NCBI GenBank assembly: GCA_023213315.1
Contig: JAKCPI010002713.1
Span: forward strand, 62,001-126,000
Reading direction: 5' to 3'
Origin: Euborellia annulipes
Taxonomy: Eukaryota > Arthropoda > Insecta > Dermaptera > Anisolabididae
Length of the DNA stretch: 64,000 bases
Shown one piece after another: positions 53,207 to 63,572 of this stretch (positions within the stretch are counted from its first letter, which is position 1; each line of letters begins with the position of its first letter). Made by a program: the position numbers and the translations under genes. The notes under the pieces are model-generated. The model was not told the origin of the DNA. It searched no databases and saw nothing but the letters and a program-made list of their open reading frames with translations.

Positions 53207-54781
53207 TTATATATTTATAAGATGGGGGACTTCACCTTCAGTAGGAGTTAATTTAGTGTAATTTTTTATTATATCATTTATCATTAATATGTGTTCTGAC
53301 GATAACTCGTTAAATTGCAAAGAAGGGAATACAGTTGAAATTATTTTTTTAATAATTTCAATTATAATCTGATTTAGATTGAAATTAATACTACTTTGTA
53401 AATTACTTTGGTAAGTAGAACTGCTTAAAATTGGCCTTTCCGGAAGGTTGAGCAAATTTGAGGAATTTATAGCCTTTTGATACATGGGCGTCTTTCGTAA
53501 GGGCAATTTATTTTGTCTAATGTTTTTTTGACCTTCATTAAATTTTTGAGACAGGGATGGGAAGTTTACATCTGTTACTGGCGGGGGATAAGACTTAATC
53601 ACATTTGCATAGGAATCAATATCCTTTTCCTTATCCTTAGTTTCCTCCGTCCAAGCTATACTAGCTTCTTTAAAGGAAACATTTTTATTGGCCATATATT
53701 CTTTAATTTTCCTTTGCTTTGCAAATTCTGGGCAATCTGGGTTGGTAGCCCTGTGATTACCCTGGCAGTTGATACATTTCACTTCATTTACTGTACACCT
53801 ACATTCATCCATTTTGTGCTTATCTGAAGAACATAGTTCACAAACCGGATCTTTCCGCCTACATTTTAAACTAGTGTGGCCAAATTTAAAACAAAAGAAA
53901 CACTGCACTGACCTTTGTATGTAAGGTTCGACCGAGCAATGTACTCCTAACAGGTAGATATGTGTGGGAAGCATTTGCGCCCTGAAAGTGAGAATGACTA
54001 GTGGCAGAGGTCTAATCTGCCCTTGCTTTTTATTAATAATTCTTTTAACTTTAATAATTTCTTTATCTGAGACAATTGAACTTAATATATCTTCTTCAGA
54101 CAAAGTGCAGTCCACATCCCTAGCAATGCCCTGCCTATAAAGAAGAAAGTTAGGGATATAACATCCTAAATTATTATTTACCCAAAATTCTTTAGTTATG
54201 AGCCTATTAGCTAGCTTGAAATCAGCTAATTCAACCTTGAATCTGTCTCTGCCTATTTTTTTTATATAGCGGATATTTTTATATATTTCAAAATCATTAT
54301 CCCTAATAATTTTACCAATTGCCATTGGGTGGCGTATCTTATTTTCCTTATTTTCTAAGATATCGACAAAGAGAGCGTAAGGCCCATAATCTTTTTCATC
54401 AAATAAATTATTTTTACATACCTCATAGAACGACTTACGTGACTCTTGACGAATAGAGTCTTGAGAAGCAATCATTTGCGAAAAATCATTAGATGCCGGG
54501 TTGCTTTGTTGTGAACAATTTATAAATGACTGAGACGTATTCTCAGAGCCCAGAGAAGAGGGTTCAGGGGGCAAAGAAGTGTGAGGGATTGATAGTGTGT
54601 TTGTAATAGTTGTCTTCTTTTTAATATTTTGATGTTCACTGCTGGTTTCTTTTTCATTTTTCCTCTTATATCGAGTATAATCCATTTCTTCATCCTCATT
54701 GTCATTTAATATATTTAAAGAGTTCACAATTAGGGCAGTTTCTTGAGGCCCTAAGGCCCATGAGTTCGTGCCCTCGGCCAT
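53207..54781 (-). CDS. LINE ORF1: nucleic-acid-binding gag-like protein
   Basis: This 524-residue protein begins at an ATG (54779-54781) and probably coats the element RNA. An acidic, low-complexity N-terminus (DNEDEEMDYTRYKRKNEK) with NKKK-type basic stretches precedes a central domain and three zinc knuckles: CFFCFKFGHTSLKC (about residue 294), CELCSSDKHKMDEC (about 313) and CINCQGNHRATNPDC (about 340). The first two fit C-X2-C-X4-H-X4-C; the third is spaced C-X2-C-X3-H-X6-C. This arrangement is known from I and Jockey-group ORF1 proteins. ORF2 follows after about 105 bp. Confidence 0.92.
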   Translation of the reverse strand: MAEGTNSWALGPQETALIVNSLNILNDNEDEEMDYTRYKRKNEKETSSEHQNIKKKTTITNTLSIPHTSLPPEPSSLGSENTSQSFINCSQQSNPASNDFSQMIASQDSIRQESRKSFYEVCKNNLFDEKDYGPYALFVDILENKENKIRHPMAIGKIIRDNDFEIYKNIRYIKKIGRDRFKVELADFKLANRLITKEFWVNNNLGCYIPNFLLYRQGIARDVDCTLSEEDILSSIVSDKEIIKVKRIINKKQGQIRPLPLVILTFRAQMLPTHIYLLGVHCSVEPYIQRSVQCFFCFKFGHTSLKCRRKDPVCELCSSDKHKMDECRCTVNEVKCINCQGNHRATNPDCPEFAKQRKIKEYMANKNVSFKEASIAWTEETKDKEKDIDSYANVIKSYPPPVTDVNFPSLSQKFNEGQKNIRQNKLPLRKTPMYQKAINSSNLLNLPERPILSSSTYQSNLQSSINFNLNQIIIEIIKKIISTVFPSLQFNELSSEHILMINDIIKNYTKLTPTEGEVPHLINI

Positions 54782-55001
54782 TAACCTCCCACTGGGGGTT
54801 AGGATATGGCCACCACTTCACTTACACTTCACTCGCACTTTTTATAAAAAATTTTTTACTCGTCCAGTTAGGTGGGCTCTATGGCAAGATTTTTAAACAC
54901 AGAAGCTCAAGGAATGAGTTCAAATTAAATTAAAAACTTTAACTTTAAGAAGGAGAAAATTTTTTTTGTTGTTAAACAATCACTGCTCTCTAGAGCGATC
55001 C
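54782..55001 (-). promoter_or_regulatory. LINE 5' UTR
   Basis: The element starts with GGATCGCTCTAGAGAGCAGT on the minus strand, next to the right target copy (55002-55015). Internal promoters near the 5' end are usual for such elements; I cannot point to a certain start or promoter element. Confidence 0.6.
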
Positions 55002-56256
55002 AATAATACAAAATTATGAGATTGAAGATATCTCTTACCATTCAAAAAATATAGCCGAAAATTGAAAGAAACTCTTCAAACAAACAAACAAAAAATAAAA
55101 ATTTCTTCCATTTTTAGAAAAAGTTTAAAGAACTTAAATAGAGGCTTATCAGGTCCAAACTGGGCTCGTTTTAAAGGAAATTTAATGTAGATTATAAAAA
55201 GTAAATCATATCTAAGACATTGAATATTGTTTAAAAAATATGGCCATGAATATGAAAAAAATTAAAAAAAACAAATTTTATTTCACACGCCAAAAGTTCC
55301 ACAGCTGCCAAACAATGCTTTAGAATAGTGCAAAGGGTCTCATTCTTTTCCAAATTTAATGTAGAATAATACAAAATTATGAGATTGAAGATATCTCTTA
55401 TCATTCAAAAAATATATCCAAAAATGTAAAAAAATAATCGGCTAAAAATGAGTTTTTTGTAATTTAAAAAAAGGGGGTATAACTTTTTCATGATTTTGGA
55501 TTTTTCTAGTCGTCAGCAGATGGTACTGAATCAAATAAAAAAAACCGCAATTGTCTAGCTTGTCTAAAGACACAGATGTTTAAAAACCATCTCAAAAAAT
55601 GAAAATTTTCATGTTATTTTTTTTCACACTTGAAAATTAAATAGAAGGGGTTGATGAAAAAAAATGAAATTTACCTGACTAAAAGTATAAGATGAGAGGA
55701 TCATTTCGCAAAAAAAATTATTAAAATTGGACTATAAATACTGAAGCAAAAAAATAATGAAAATGAACTGAAGCCGCGGCAAAATCATCAAAAATGAGGT
55801 TCTTTTTGCACGAATTATTTATATGTGTAAACAAACCTCAAAAATAGTTAAAAGAGGTTTGTCAATTTCAAAATTTAATGCAGATTATTGACTAATTCAG
55901 ATATTGAAGATATCTTTAACCGTTTAGAAGATATGAGTGAAAAAATGAAAAAATATCGTGAAATTTTTGAAAAAACATCGAAAAAAATGAGTTTTTCCCC
56001 TCTTAAAAAAAAGTGGTACAACTTTTTTAAGATTTTGGATTTTTCTATTTGGTTTTAGAGGATTCTGAATCGAATGCAAAAAACCCCATATCTCTAGGTG
56101 GTCTAGAAGTACCTTAATCAAAAAACGTCTTTTCAGCTTTATTATAATATAGATATATGTAGAGATTTTTTAATCCTTTTAAAAACAAAACTAAACATCG
56201 AAATAAAGATCGGGAAAGCCTAAGCTTATTATGTTTGCCTTTGTATATATATAGTC

Positions 56257-56291
56257 CTGAAGAAGGAAGACGTTTAAACACCCGGAACGTC
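56257..56291 (+). ncRNA. Hammerhead-like motif, worn
   Basis: CTGAAGA is followed after 20 nt by GGAACGTC, one A short of GAAA. The spacer contains GACGTTTAAACACCC. The copy is probably inactive. Confidence 0.3.
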
Positions 56292-56382
56292 GGCACAAAT
56301 CATAATAATAATATATAGGGGAAATAAATTTCTAAGCGAGTAGTGAAGTGCCTGAATAGACCTCTAACACTTGCGTTATTAT

Positions 56383-56793
56383 TAGGAACCGACCGAATAT
56401 TCGGTTTCGGTTACGGTTTCGGCCAGTTTCGGCCAAAAATCATGGTTTCGGCCGTAGTTTCGGTTTCGGCCAAAAAGTGGCCGAACCTTTCGGCCGGCCG
56501 AAACCAGAGTCTGAAAAAATGGGATGAGACTCGCATGCAAAAAAAAAAAAAAGGTCAAATAATTTGCACTTGAGGGAGAAAAAAATTTTAGTCTCCCTAA
56601 AAAAAGGTAAAATGATTTTCACGGGAGGGAAAAAAAATTCAAAAAAAAAAAAAAAAAGGTAAAATGAAAAAAATTTTTTATAGGAAATACAAGTTTCGGT
56701 TTCGGTTACGGTTTCGGCCGAAACTAAGGTTGAGGCCGAATATTCGGTTTCGGTTTCGGTTTCGGCTGAAAATCTTGTTTCGGTCGGACCCTA
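56383..56793. mobile_element. hAT MITE, TTTCGG-rich family, 8-bp TSD
   Basis: Begins TAGGAACCGACCGAA and ends GGTCGGACCCTA; GTTATTAT is duplicated at 56375-56382 and 56794-56801. Repeated GGTTTCGGTTACGGTTTCGG words occur at both ends. It is the longest of three copies here and keeps TGGGATGAGACTCGCATGC. No transposase. Confidence 0.9.
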
Positions 56794-56801
56794 GTTATTA
56801 T

Positions 56802-57904
56802 TTAACTAAACATCGAAAAAATTTAAGTGGTTTTTAAAAACATTTTAATTGAATATATTTTAAAATTTCATCGAAAATTTGTTTTTATTTAAATTGTAAT
56901 TTTAATGATTTGTGTTAAATTTATTTAGAAATTTGTAAAAGATTTATTTAAAATCTTGAAGATTTCAACAATATTCATTTTTCTTTAAATAAAAACAATT
57001 TTAAATAAATAAATAAATAAATTTGTTGACTACTCGCTTAGAGGCACCAGTCCTCGGTGACTAGGTCCAAACAAACACAATACAAATTTAAAGACAATAA
57101 CAACAAACAAAAGAAAGGTGCGGCTCGAGTCCGAAATATCAACTAAAAATTCATTTTTTTTAAATATGAAAATGCATAAAAGAGCTCTGAATCTACATGA
57201 CGTATTTTGTAGAGGTTTTCTTTTTTATTTGGAATCTCTGGACCATTTCGGGCCAATAGTAGGCCGGGCTCCTTTATAAAAGATGTCGAAAAGAATTTAA
57301 ATAAAAGTGAATTTTGTATATTCTTTGTCAGAAATCTTAAATTTAAATTCTTTATAAAAATGTGAAACGGGAATCAAAAGTGTAATCTATGAAAGCAAAG
57401 CTATTAAATTAATTTTTCCTTTAAAGTATTTATTTATTTATTACCAATTTTATTTTGAATTAAAAAAAAAAAAAAAATTCAATTAAATTTCGATAAAACG
57501 CTTATCATAAAATAATTATCATAATAATAATATCGACAACGAATATATAATAAAAACCTTGTTTGCTTGCATTTGAATTCGTTATACGTCTGTCTGTCTG
57601 TTAACTGACAAGTTTTTTTTTTTTTTTTTTTTTAATTATTATTACGTAGCTATTATAATACTTATCAAAAAAGAAAAAAAAAAAAAGATTTGAAAGGTGA
57701 TTTAAATACAATTTTTTTGTGACCTTGCTACAGATTTTAGCCAAGAAAATAAAAAAACAAAAACTTGAATGAAAGTAAAAAAAAAAAAAAGTAAGTAGAT
57801 TAAATACTTGTTAGAGTGAGAATCTTCAAAGAGGGAGAGAAAAAAAATCAACTTAGGTTGATTCTTCCTGGCTTTGGCTTGCCACACCAGATTTTTACTT
57901 TCTC
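56802..57904. other. Non-coding stretch
   Basis: No gene is supported. A lone arm of the element at 22658-23196 lies near 56870-56960, and (TCTG)n is at 57588-57600. Confidence 0.45.
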
Positions 57905-57909
57905 GTACC

Positions 57910-59370
57910 TGTTATGGTGGCATGGTTGTCATATTGACATATATGTTTTTTGTTTATTATACTTTTTTCCTGAGAATAAAAACATATTAAAAAGCAGATC
58001 TGACCCAGGGTTATCGTGTAAATAATTTTTAAAAAATTGAAATTTAACATGTAGTCTATGAGGAATGCCGACAAAACGCACACATATCGAATTATATAGC
58101 CACCTCTGCATTAGATACAAAAACAAAAAACTTACATTTTATCAATTCACTTCCGAGGAATACGTTAAACATAAAATCAAAAGTTTCTGCCCAACGCTTT
58201 TAAAGATATTTTAACAAGAAAGTCAAAAAATTCTCCAAAACGACAGTCGCCAATATTTAAAAATAAGGAAGTCACGTGACTCAGACCAGTCTCGGCAACG
58301 TCGCATAAAATAATACTCTTTTCTCGCTGTCAGTTACATTTTTTTTTTCCATTTTACGATATTTTTTCTCTCAAATCGTCCATTGTGTTTAAACTGATTT
58401 GCATTAAACATTGTAATATATTAAATAAAATAAAATTTAAGACGTTTAAGATTTAAAATAGATAGTTGATGAATGCAATGTTGCCAGTTCTATATTACGT
58501 GAAATACTGCTCGAGTCAAAAGTCATTCATTTATTATTTTTGGTAATTAAATTATTAACTTAATACAATTATAAACTATGATAGGTCACGACTAAATTAT
58601 AATAAGGAATTTTGGCATTCAAATGTTTCATTTTATTAAAAAAAAATTTAGATTCTATTATGACTTACGAGGTACTGTCCGAACAACCTTAATTGAGAAA
58701 TGGATGCTTCACAATTGGAAACATTGTTAAGAACGCTTTTTCCATCTCGGTCTTCGGAGATAATCTCTTTAGAAAATTTTGGGAAATTTTTATTCGAAGG
58801 TTAGAAAATTTTTTTAATTTAAAACAATTAACCGACTCATCTACTGATACGCTCAATTCTAAACGTGATTGGTTAATACATACAATGGGTACTAAAACGT
58901 TACAGTTACTTTGCAATTTAACAAGCCCAGATGATCCTAAAAATAAAACTTATGTGGAATTAGTGAAGAAACATTTGCATCCTCCTCCAAGTATTATTGC
59001 GGAGCAAAATAGATTTTCAAGACGCAAACAATTGGAAGGGGAAACTATTTCAGACTATGCTGCCGAATTGAAGAAGAAATTATGCCGAAATTGTAATTTT
59101 ATTTGTCATTCGTGTAAAATTTCGCTGATTCTCATCTTCGTCAACAATTTATTAGTGGGCTACGTAATCCACAATGGTTAGAGAAATTAATTCAACTTAA
59201 AAAGCCAAATAATTCTTTCCAAGATTGTCTTAACTTGGCATTAGCGATGGAATCGGCACAAAAAGATTCATTAGATATTGAAACATTTTCTCTTCGCTAA
59301 ATATTAGTCAAAATCAATTACAAAAAACATTTACCAGTTAGGTCGATATGGCAACGATGCCACCATAACA
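57910..59370 (+). mobile_element. LTR-like insertion with degraded gag
   Basis: It begins TGTTATGGTGGCATGGTTGT and ends CGATGCCACCATAACA: inverted ends of the TG...CA type found on LTR elements. GTACC at 57905-57909 and TTACC at 59371-59375 are a possible 5-bp duplication with one mismatch. It interrupts the 5' hairpin of an A element. I find no pol and no clear pair of direct LTRs, so it is an internally deleted or non-autonomous derivative. Confidence 0.6.
58693..59300 (+). pseudogene. Ty3/Gypsy-type gag fragment, frameshifted
   Basis: The first frame (to about 59120) has the capsid pattern FIRRLENFFNLKQL, then TLQLLCNLTSPDDPKNKTY, VKKHLHPPPSIIAEQNRF and EGETISDYAAELKK, all familiar in gypsy-group gag. 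After about 59100 homology moves to another frame, which continues with RQQFISGLRNPQWLEKLI and ends at TAA 59298-59300. The upstream frame has no ATG start of its own (a stop lies at 58690-58692). No zinc knuckle, protease or RT follows. It is broken and not expected to make capsid. Confidence 0.75.
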
Positions 59371-60037
59371 TTACCTATATGTACCTAACTGTAATATATT
59401 ACATAGAGAGAAAGTATTGGATTCATGTCAAAAATTCGAGGTCGAGATTTTGACGGATATACACGTTTTGAGGTCCTCTGAATCCAAAAAATGGTTTTCG
59501 CAACATGATTTGTCTGTCTGAGTGTGTGTGTGTCTGTGAACAAAATATCTCAAGAACGAAAAGAGCTAGGAGGTTGAAATTTTATATTTAAGTTAGGCAC
59601 TCCACTGGGATGTGACACGAAGCTTTTGAATCAAAATCGACCAAAGAGTACTAGTACTTTACTGATGTACTTTTTCAGTTTTTTTTTTCGATTTTCTTAC
59701 AAAATTCGCTCAAACGATTTTGTTTAAAATTCAAAAATCAATTATTTTGTTTAGAATTCAAAATCAATATTTTTAGATGCTTTAAAATGTATATTCTCAT
59801 TTTCTTCTCAAATTTGTTTGAAGCTCACTTTACTCTTGTATTTCATAGGAATGATAAGAGAAAATGGCAAAATATAAATATTTTTCTGTTTATAAATTTT
59901 ACATCTTTAATTTTAATATATCGGCGGAAACTAAATATATCTCGACACAAAAAATCTGGCATGACAAGCACAGAACACAACTTTCGATTGCCGAAGGTAA
60001 GTGTGCTGTGCCATCAGTCACACCAGATTTTTTTGAA
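59371..60037 (+). mobile_element. A-family element, 5' tip split off by the LTR-like insertion
   Basis: The 5' tip (TTTTTACTTTCTCGTACC) lies at 57892-57909 and the rest resumes at 59371. Order: GAGAGAAAGTATTGGATTC, CGAGGTCGAGATTTTGA, CATGATTTGTCTGTCTG with (TG)n, AGTACTAGTACTTTACTGAT, a duplicated TTCAAAAATCAATTATT segment near 59730-59775, and the 3' hairpin ending CACACCAGATTTTTTT at about 60037. Together with 15380-16041 it is one of the two fullest copies. Confidence 0.8.
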
Positions 60038-60049
60038 ATAGAGTGAGAT

Positions 60050-60300
60050 CTAAGGTATATTGAAAATAGGGCCATAAAATAGTAAAGAATAAATACTACA
60101 CGTTTTTTACTATTATTTATTTGTCTCTCCCATCCAAGAGAGAGCATTATTTATTGTTACTTAACAAAAACTTCTCTCTGGGCCTAGTGAAAGACTTCTG
60201 AATGACTTTAGTGAATGACTTATTGATTTAGACGATTGATTTGCGATAGAGATATTAAAATTTCTTAGAAATGAAATTAAATTAATTTAATTGTTATTTC
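60050..60300. other. Non-coding stretch
   Basis: Nothing supportable is visible. Confidence 0.4.
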
Positions 60301-60600
60301 CAAGAATAGAAGCCTCTCTCGCCGGCTGGCGACAATGCCTGGAGGGGGGTGCAGGCGCGTGGAGGGGGGTGCAGGCGCCTCCTCCCCTCCGCGCGCCGTT
60401 TCTTAAGCCGCAATTAAAATACGATAGAAAAAACAAAAAACTCCGAATATTCAATTGCGTACAACTCGCAAACTACGGCTCCAAATTTTATGGGATTTTT
60501 TTTAATAAGCTCAGAAATTTATAGAGAAAATGTAGATTAGGATAAAACTGTAGTTTTTTACTTTCTCGTATATTATATAAAGAGAAAGTACTGTACAGTA
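60301..60600. repeat. GC-rich island, P-like arm and A 5' end
   Basis: TGGAGGGGGGTGCAGGCGC occurs twice in tandem (about 60340-60378). A worn P-like arm (CTCGCAAACTACGGCTCC...TTTTATGGG) is near 60466-60495. A lone A 5' hairpin (TTTTTTACTTTCTC...GAGAAAGTACTG) is at 60555-60596. Confidence 0.5.
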
Positions 60601-60663
60601 TTTATATTTTTTATTTTTAATAAATAATTAATACAAAAATGTGGGCTATAACTAAAAATTGCC

Positions 60664-60856
60664 ATCGGGCTTGGCTTAGGTGGTAGCGCGCCTGTCTTGT
60701 CTACCAAGGTTCGAGGGTTCGGATACCAAATGGCTTAATTAAGAATGCCTGGACACCCAATATGTATATTAATCAATAACGGATAGTCTTATAGCCGAAA
60801 AGACTGTGTGAGTGTGAGTGCGAATGGAAAAAAGTGTGAGTGTTAAAAAAAAAAAA
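60664..60856 (+). mobile_element. tRNA-derived SINE with internal deletion
   Basis: GGGCTTGGCTTAGGTGGTAG supplies an A box (TGGCTTAGGTGG) and GAGGGTTCGGATACC a B box. The left half of the central hairpin is missing. GCCGAAAAGACTGTGTGAG, GTGTGAGTG and an A tail complete it. Confidence 0.85.
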
Positions 60857-61540
60857 CTTCTATAATTCATTTGTAAATGTTTTTTTGCAAAGAATAAATT
60901 TAGTATGTTTTTTTTTTTATGTAATCTGCTTTACAAAAATTGTAAAATCATCAAAAAATTTTTTTTACAGTGTAGTTTTTTAAATCGTTATTTAAAATAA
61001 ATGCAGAACACATCGGTTATTGTGATTTAGAATAATAATAATAAAAGAAATCGAATCTCAAATAAAGGAGGTAGAGAGAGAAACATTTATCTTATCAATG
61101 AATCGCGATTTGAACTTTTTAATAGAGTGTCGAGGTGTAAATAATTAAAGGCCCTCAGGGCTAAAGAGGAATCTCTTCAATGAATAGAGGATGGCGGATG
61201 GATGGATTTAAAAATCCCCTCTCCTGGTGTGAGTGAGAAAAAAATCTATTTAAATACGTGAATGGAGAGAAGGATTGAGATTTCTTATATAGAAAGATAG
61301 AGAGCATTAAAAAAGAAAAATCTCCCCCCCCGCTCCACATCTTCCCCAATGGGAATGCCAAATAAATAAAAAGAAAAAAAATTTATATCAATTTGAAAGT
61401 TAGAAAAGTTTTCGAAGGGTGAGACAATCCGGAAATTGCCCCTAAAAAAAAAAAATTAGCTGACATTTTGGATTTTTAGCCAATAATTAAAGTATTTTCT
61501 CAAAAATCTATAATCAGGACCAAAAATTTGTATACATTAA
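60857..61540. other. Non-coding stretch
   Basis: No gene is supported by the sequence. Confidence 0.4.
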
Positions 61541-61544
61541 AAAA

Positions 61545-61857
61545 AAGTCCATAAAAATCCGTCAAGTGGTTTCAAAGTCTAAAAATTGAAATATTTAAAT
61601 CTCGCAATTATTATTCTAAAATTAATTCTATTTTTTTTTTTTATTATTAATTTAAATTCCATTTTATTGAAATTAATGAGATAATCGACTAATTAAAAGT
61701 TAAATTTTACTTTGGTTGAAATTTCTCTATTCATTCTAAAATTAAAATTTAACATTTATATAATTAATTATAATATAATAATTGTAAGATTTAATTTTAA
61801 CTTTTTCTTTGTAAGCTTTAACTCCTAAACTACTTGACGGATTTTCATGGGATGTTT
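61545..61857. mobile_element. P-family element
   Basis: Arms TCCATAAAAATCCGTCAAGT (61549 on) and CTACTTGACGGATTTTCATG (61830 on) are inverted, with AATCTCGCAATTATTATTC and AATAATTGTAAGATTTAAT as matching inner parts. About 310 bp. Confidence 0.75.
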
Positions 61858-62805
61858 TTTATTAAATAGATAATTTTACGATGCATGTTTTAGGCCTTCA
61901 TAGGGTTCTAGAATTAATAATTAGGTTTGAAATTATTAAGCTCGTTTTAAAAACAATTAGTTGTAGATTAAGACTTAAGAGAAAAGCGATCAACGAAGCT
62001 CGTATTTAATAATTATATTTTTTAAAGGAGATATAAAGGACCAGTATTTAATTAGATAAAGAAATGTTATCTTGACTCTAACAATTGAAGGATGCAATGA
62101 AATTATCAAAAAATTTAACAACACTTGTCTACTTGAATAAATACCAGGTGTAGGACTTGCAAAAGGCGAGCCTCACTAATGTATCAACACAAAGTCTAGT
62201 ACGAATTTAAAAAATTTATATTTTCATTGAAAAAAAAAAAAAAATTATTTCGTTTTAAGGACATTTCTAGTCATTGAAAGAGAGAAAAAGATTGAAGGAC
62301 TAGCTGGCTGGCTGTCCTCAACAGTCTCCCCCCTATTTGGCAATTGAATTATTTTTTCACTATCATTTATAAGGAGTTGTAATTAAAGTGTATCAAAGAG
62401 CAGAAAAAGGGAATCTCAAGATGAAAGGGACCGAAGAGACAGAAGCAGCCCGGGATTTTTTATTTTTATTTTTTTTATTATAAGATTAATAAGGATTATT
62501 AAGAGATAAATTAAGATAAATTACACGTGAAGTAATTAATACCTCAAACACAAACACACGGGCACTATTTTTTTACATTTGATAAATGATTAATCATTTT
62601 TTTCTCTCTTTTCTAATTCATTGACTTTCTCTCTAAAAAAAAATTATAATTAAAGTACCGAATTAATTATTCTTTGCAAAAAAAAAAACCGTTTAATTTT
62701 TAGAGTATTAATAGGTAATAATAAAAGCTTAGAATATAATAGACATTAAAAAATCATTAGATGAAGGTCCGCCTATTGCAAGCCCTACGTCTGGTATGCA
62801 GCAAA
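61858..62805. other. Non-coding stretch
   Basis: No gene is supported. CCAGGTGTAGGACTTGCAAAAGG-type words near 62143 are the rough inverse of 62766-62800 (CGCCTATTGCAAGCCC), perhaps worn outer ends of the palindrome that follows. Confidence 0.4.
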
Positions 62806-63180
62806 AAAAAAAGAATTTAATTTTTATATAAAAATAATTGTGTGATTTAATTATTTTATTTATTTTTAATTAATTGGATTTTTCTGAAAATATTTAATTA
62901 GCCTATTAATTGATTAAATAAATCATTCTTTTGTGAGACTTGAAAGGAGAAGGACGTCTTTTTTTATTCTCTTTGATTCCTCTTCCAGAAGTGGCTGACC
63001 AATCAATTGAAATTTTTTTAATGATCCGTCGTCTTACTATTTAGATCAATAGCTCAGTATTTGTACATTTTTTCCCTCCTTTTCGTCTCTATTTCTATCA
63101 AGGGGTAAAATGAAGAAAATTTTTGTTATTTTCTTCATTTTATTTGATAGAAATAGAGGCGAAAAGGAGGAAAAAATGTA

Positions 63181-63406
63181 CAGTGAGGGCCACAATTAAG
63201 TCCCCACCTGATAGCTTTAGCCTTAAGAATATGGTATGGAAAATGGTGAAATAATTTTAAATTTTAAGAGGTAAAATAAAACCATCTGTACCAGATGTTA
63301 CGTTTTACCTTTTCGGTCATTAAAATTATTTCACTATACACCATATACTATACCATCTACTTAAGGTTAAAGCTATCAGGTGGGGACTTAATTGTGGTGC
63401 TCACTG
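63181..63406. mobile_element. Tc1/mariner-like MITE, TA target
   Basis: CAGTGAGGGCCACAATTAAG and its inverse CTTAATTGTGGTGCTCACTG are the termini, with TIRs over 40 bp long. TA lies on both sides (63179-63180, 63407-63408). CAGTG ends and TA targets are typical of Tc1/mariner. No transposase in 226 bp. Confidence 0.9.
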
Positions 63407-63512
63407 TACAGATACTGAGCTATTATTATAAAAGGTAGGGCGACAGATAAACAAATTTCAATAAAGAGTAGAAACAGCCTGTTTATCCTGTATAAACAAA
63501 TTTCAATTGATT

Positions 63513-63572
63513 TTTTTTTTTTTCATTTAAGGTCTTTTTCTGCATCGAAGATTACACCAAGGCCCGAGGGCA
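63513..63572 (-). mobile_element. 60-bp SINE remnant with 15-bp TSD
   Basis: A 15-bp duplication AAATTTCAATTGATT is exact at 63498-63512 and 63573-63587. Between lie a T run (tail), AAGGTCTTTTTCTGCATCG and ACACCAAGGCCCGAGGG, the SINE 5' end. Most of the SINE body is missing, yet the duplication is perfect, so the short form itself was probably what inserted. Confidence 0.75.

Larger units (their letters stand above)
49036..55001 (-). mobile_element. Full-length non-LTR retrotransposon
   Basis: About 5.97 kb on the minus strand: a 5' UTR (54782-55001), ORF1 (53207-54781), ORF2 (49418-53101), a 3' UTR with about 22-bp A-rich tandem repeats (49080-49400), and a poly-A tail (T run at 49036-49052). 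A 14-bp duplication flanks it exactly. The AP-type endonuclease, reverse transcriptase and RNase H order places it with RNase H-bearing clades such as I, Nimb or LOA; phylogeny would decide. Both frames are open, so it may be recently active. Confidence 0.92.
48720..56130. repeat. Degenerate tandem repeat hosting the LINE
   Basis: The word CAAATTTAATGTAGA and neighbours (GATTGAAGATATCTCTTA, AAAAATATA..C) recur at about 48825, 49009, 55178, 55351 and 55869. Subtracting the 5980-bp LINE plus one target copy gives spacings near 173-190 bp and a later gap of about three units. A larger similarity (GATTTTGGATTTTTCTA ... AAAAAACC) pairs 55440-55570 with 55985-56105. It looks like an old satellite-like array. 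Confidence 0.55.

Noticed and set aside
53513..53827. Plus-strand open frame of 104 codons
   Set aside because: It is antisense to the zinc-knuckle region of LINE ORF1.
57910..59370. Complete endogenous retrovirus
   Set aside because: No pol, no envelope, no direct LTR pair; only a frameshifted gag piece remains.
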